From positions 1-7,293 of the forward strand of contig JAURFJ010000066.1 of assembly GCA_030834365.1 (NCBI GenBank): a DNA stretch of 7,293 nt, written 5' to 3'. Position numbers and translations under genes: made by a program. The DNA is from Flavobacteriaceae bacterium. Its GTDB lineage: Bacteria > Bacteroidota > Bacteroidia > Flavobacteriales > Flavobacteriaceae. Below, piece by piece: positions 7,020-7,293 of this stretch. A model generated the notes under the pieces. It did no database searches, was not told the origin of the DNA, and worked only from the letters and a program-made list of their open reading frames with translations. Position 1 is the first letter of the stretch, and each line of letters opens with the position of its first letter.

Positions 7020-7293
7020 ATGAAAAGATTGTCTGAAGAAGAGCAACAAAGGTATTTGTGTGATCAGCTTGAGCTACCCTGGATTATAGTGGATCGAAAG
7101 CTCAACCTTTGCCTTAACCTAGCGAGTCTTCAAGAGGTACACGAGTTTCTGACGCGATTAGCCAGAGAGGCGAATGAACAAAACCACCACCCAGACCTTA
7201 AGGTAAATGCAAGGGTGGTTGAGGTCTCATTGACCACGCACGACGCTTCGGACCTAACCATTCTCGATTTTGAATTCGCCATGGCTGTCGAAA
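7020..7293 (+). CDS. Pterin-4a-carbinolamine dehydratase-like protein, N-terminal part (cut by window edge)
   Basis: Ninety-one codons are visible, close to the full family length of about 95-115. Matches to the PCD/DCoH family: W21 near the start, an amphipathic helix EVHEFLTRLAREANEQ (39-54), the catalytic HHPD (56-59), LTTHD with His74 (71-75) and LTILDFEFAMAVE (79-91). PCD dehydrates 4a-hydroxytetrahydrobiopterin to quinonoid dihydropterin, recycling the cofactor of pterin-dependent hydroxylases; some members instead serve molybdopterin metabolism or act as coactivators. Oddities: the acidic residue expected four positions before the first His is Asn52, and the aromatic residue expected ten before His74 is Ala64, so the published signature is only partly kept. 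The start is well bounded: an in-frame TAA at 7014-7016 precedes the ATG, and the next Met is residue 88. It is divergent from the acylase with 25 bp between starts. Confidence 0.83.
   Translation, partial: MKRLSEEEQQRYLCDQLELPWIIVDRKLNLCLNLASLQEVHEFLTRLAREANEQNHHPDLKVNARVVEVSLTTHDASDLTILDFEFAMAVE
7047..7054 (-). promoter_or_regulatory. Candidate -7 box for the acylase-hydroxylase operon, inside the PCD-like gene
   Basis: On the minus strand this reads TACCTTTG, an exact TAnnTTTG match. It would start transcription near 7041 and leave a leader of about 46 nt before the acylase ATG at 6994. The divergent starts are only about 25 bp apart, so a promoter within the neighbouring coding sequence is needed anyway. 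No TTG at the -33 position is evident. Confidence 0.3.

Noticed and set aside
1..7293. CRISPR, defence island, transposon or phage features
   Set aside because: I saw no repeat arrays, transposase or integrase motifs, terminal inverted repeats or tRNA-like sequences. All long frames are accounted for by metabolic or transport genes.

Overview
The window looks like chromosomal DNA of a Bacteroidota bacterium, probably a marine Flavobacteriales-type organism. The evidence is the protein style (a CtlX plus amidinotransferase pair, an acylase with a short FGQ-ending signal peptide), A-rich leaders without strong Shine-Dalgarno sites, candidate -7 boxes of the TAnnTTTG type, and intermediate GC. 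It is almost fully coding: seven genes, two of them cut by the window edges. There is no RNA gene, mobile element or CRISPR array that I can see.

Layout. (1) Positions 1-1320, minus strand: a two-gene guanidino/ureido unit. A DDAH/arginine-deiminase-like hydrolase (403-1320) is followed 8 nt later by a CtlX-type hydrolase (1-394, C-terminus outside the window). (2) Positions 1321-1396: a 76-bp divergent promoter region with a perfect 9-bp tandem repeat. (3) Positions 1397-4076, plus strand: a membrane di-iron hydroxylase closely resembling alkylglycerol monooxygenase (AGMO), overlapping by 8 nt an SLC13/DASS anion:sodium symporter. (4) Positions 4073-6994, minus strand: a secreted PvdQ-like penicillin/AHL acylase (4928-6994), then a second and different fatty acid hydroxylase superfamily protein (4073-4891). 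Its stop codon overlaps that of the symporter through a shared TTAA. (5) Positions 7020-7293, plus strand: the first 91 codons of a pterin-4a-carbinolamine dehydratase (PCD)-like protein, divergent from the acylase with only about 25 bp between starts.

How the genes may work together. The left pair fits arginine (or a methylated arginine) to citrulline to ornithine. The rest is lipid- and acyl-oriented: two membrane hydroxylases and a periplasmic amide acylase. The most suggestive link is the AGMO-like enzyme and the PCD-like gene. Animal AGMO uses tetrahydrobiopterin and PCD regenerates that cofactor, so a bacterial pterin-dependent ether-lipid or alkyl hydroxylation function is a reasonable hypothesis. 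The two genes are not adjacent, however, and the PCD copy has lost two signature residues. Most of the window is otherwise ordinary housekeeping or accessory metabolism.
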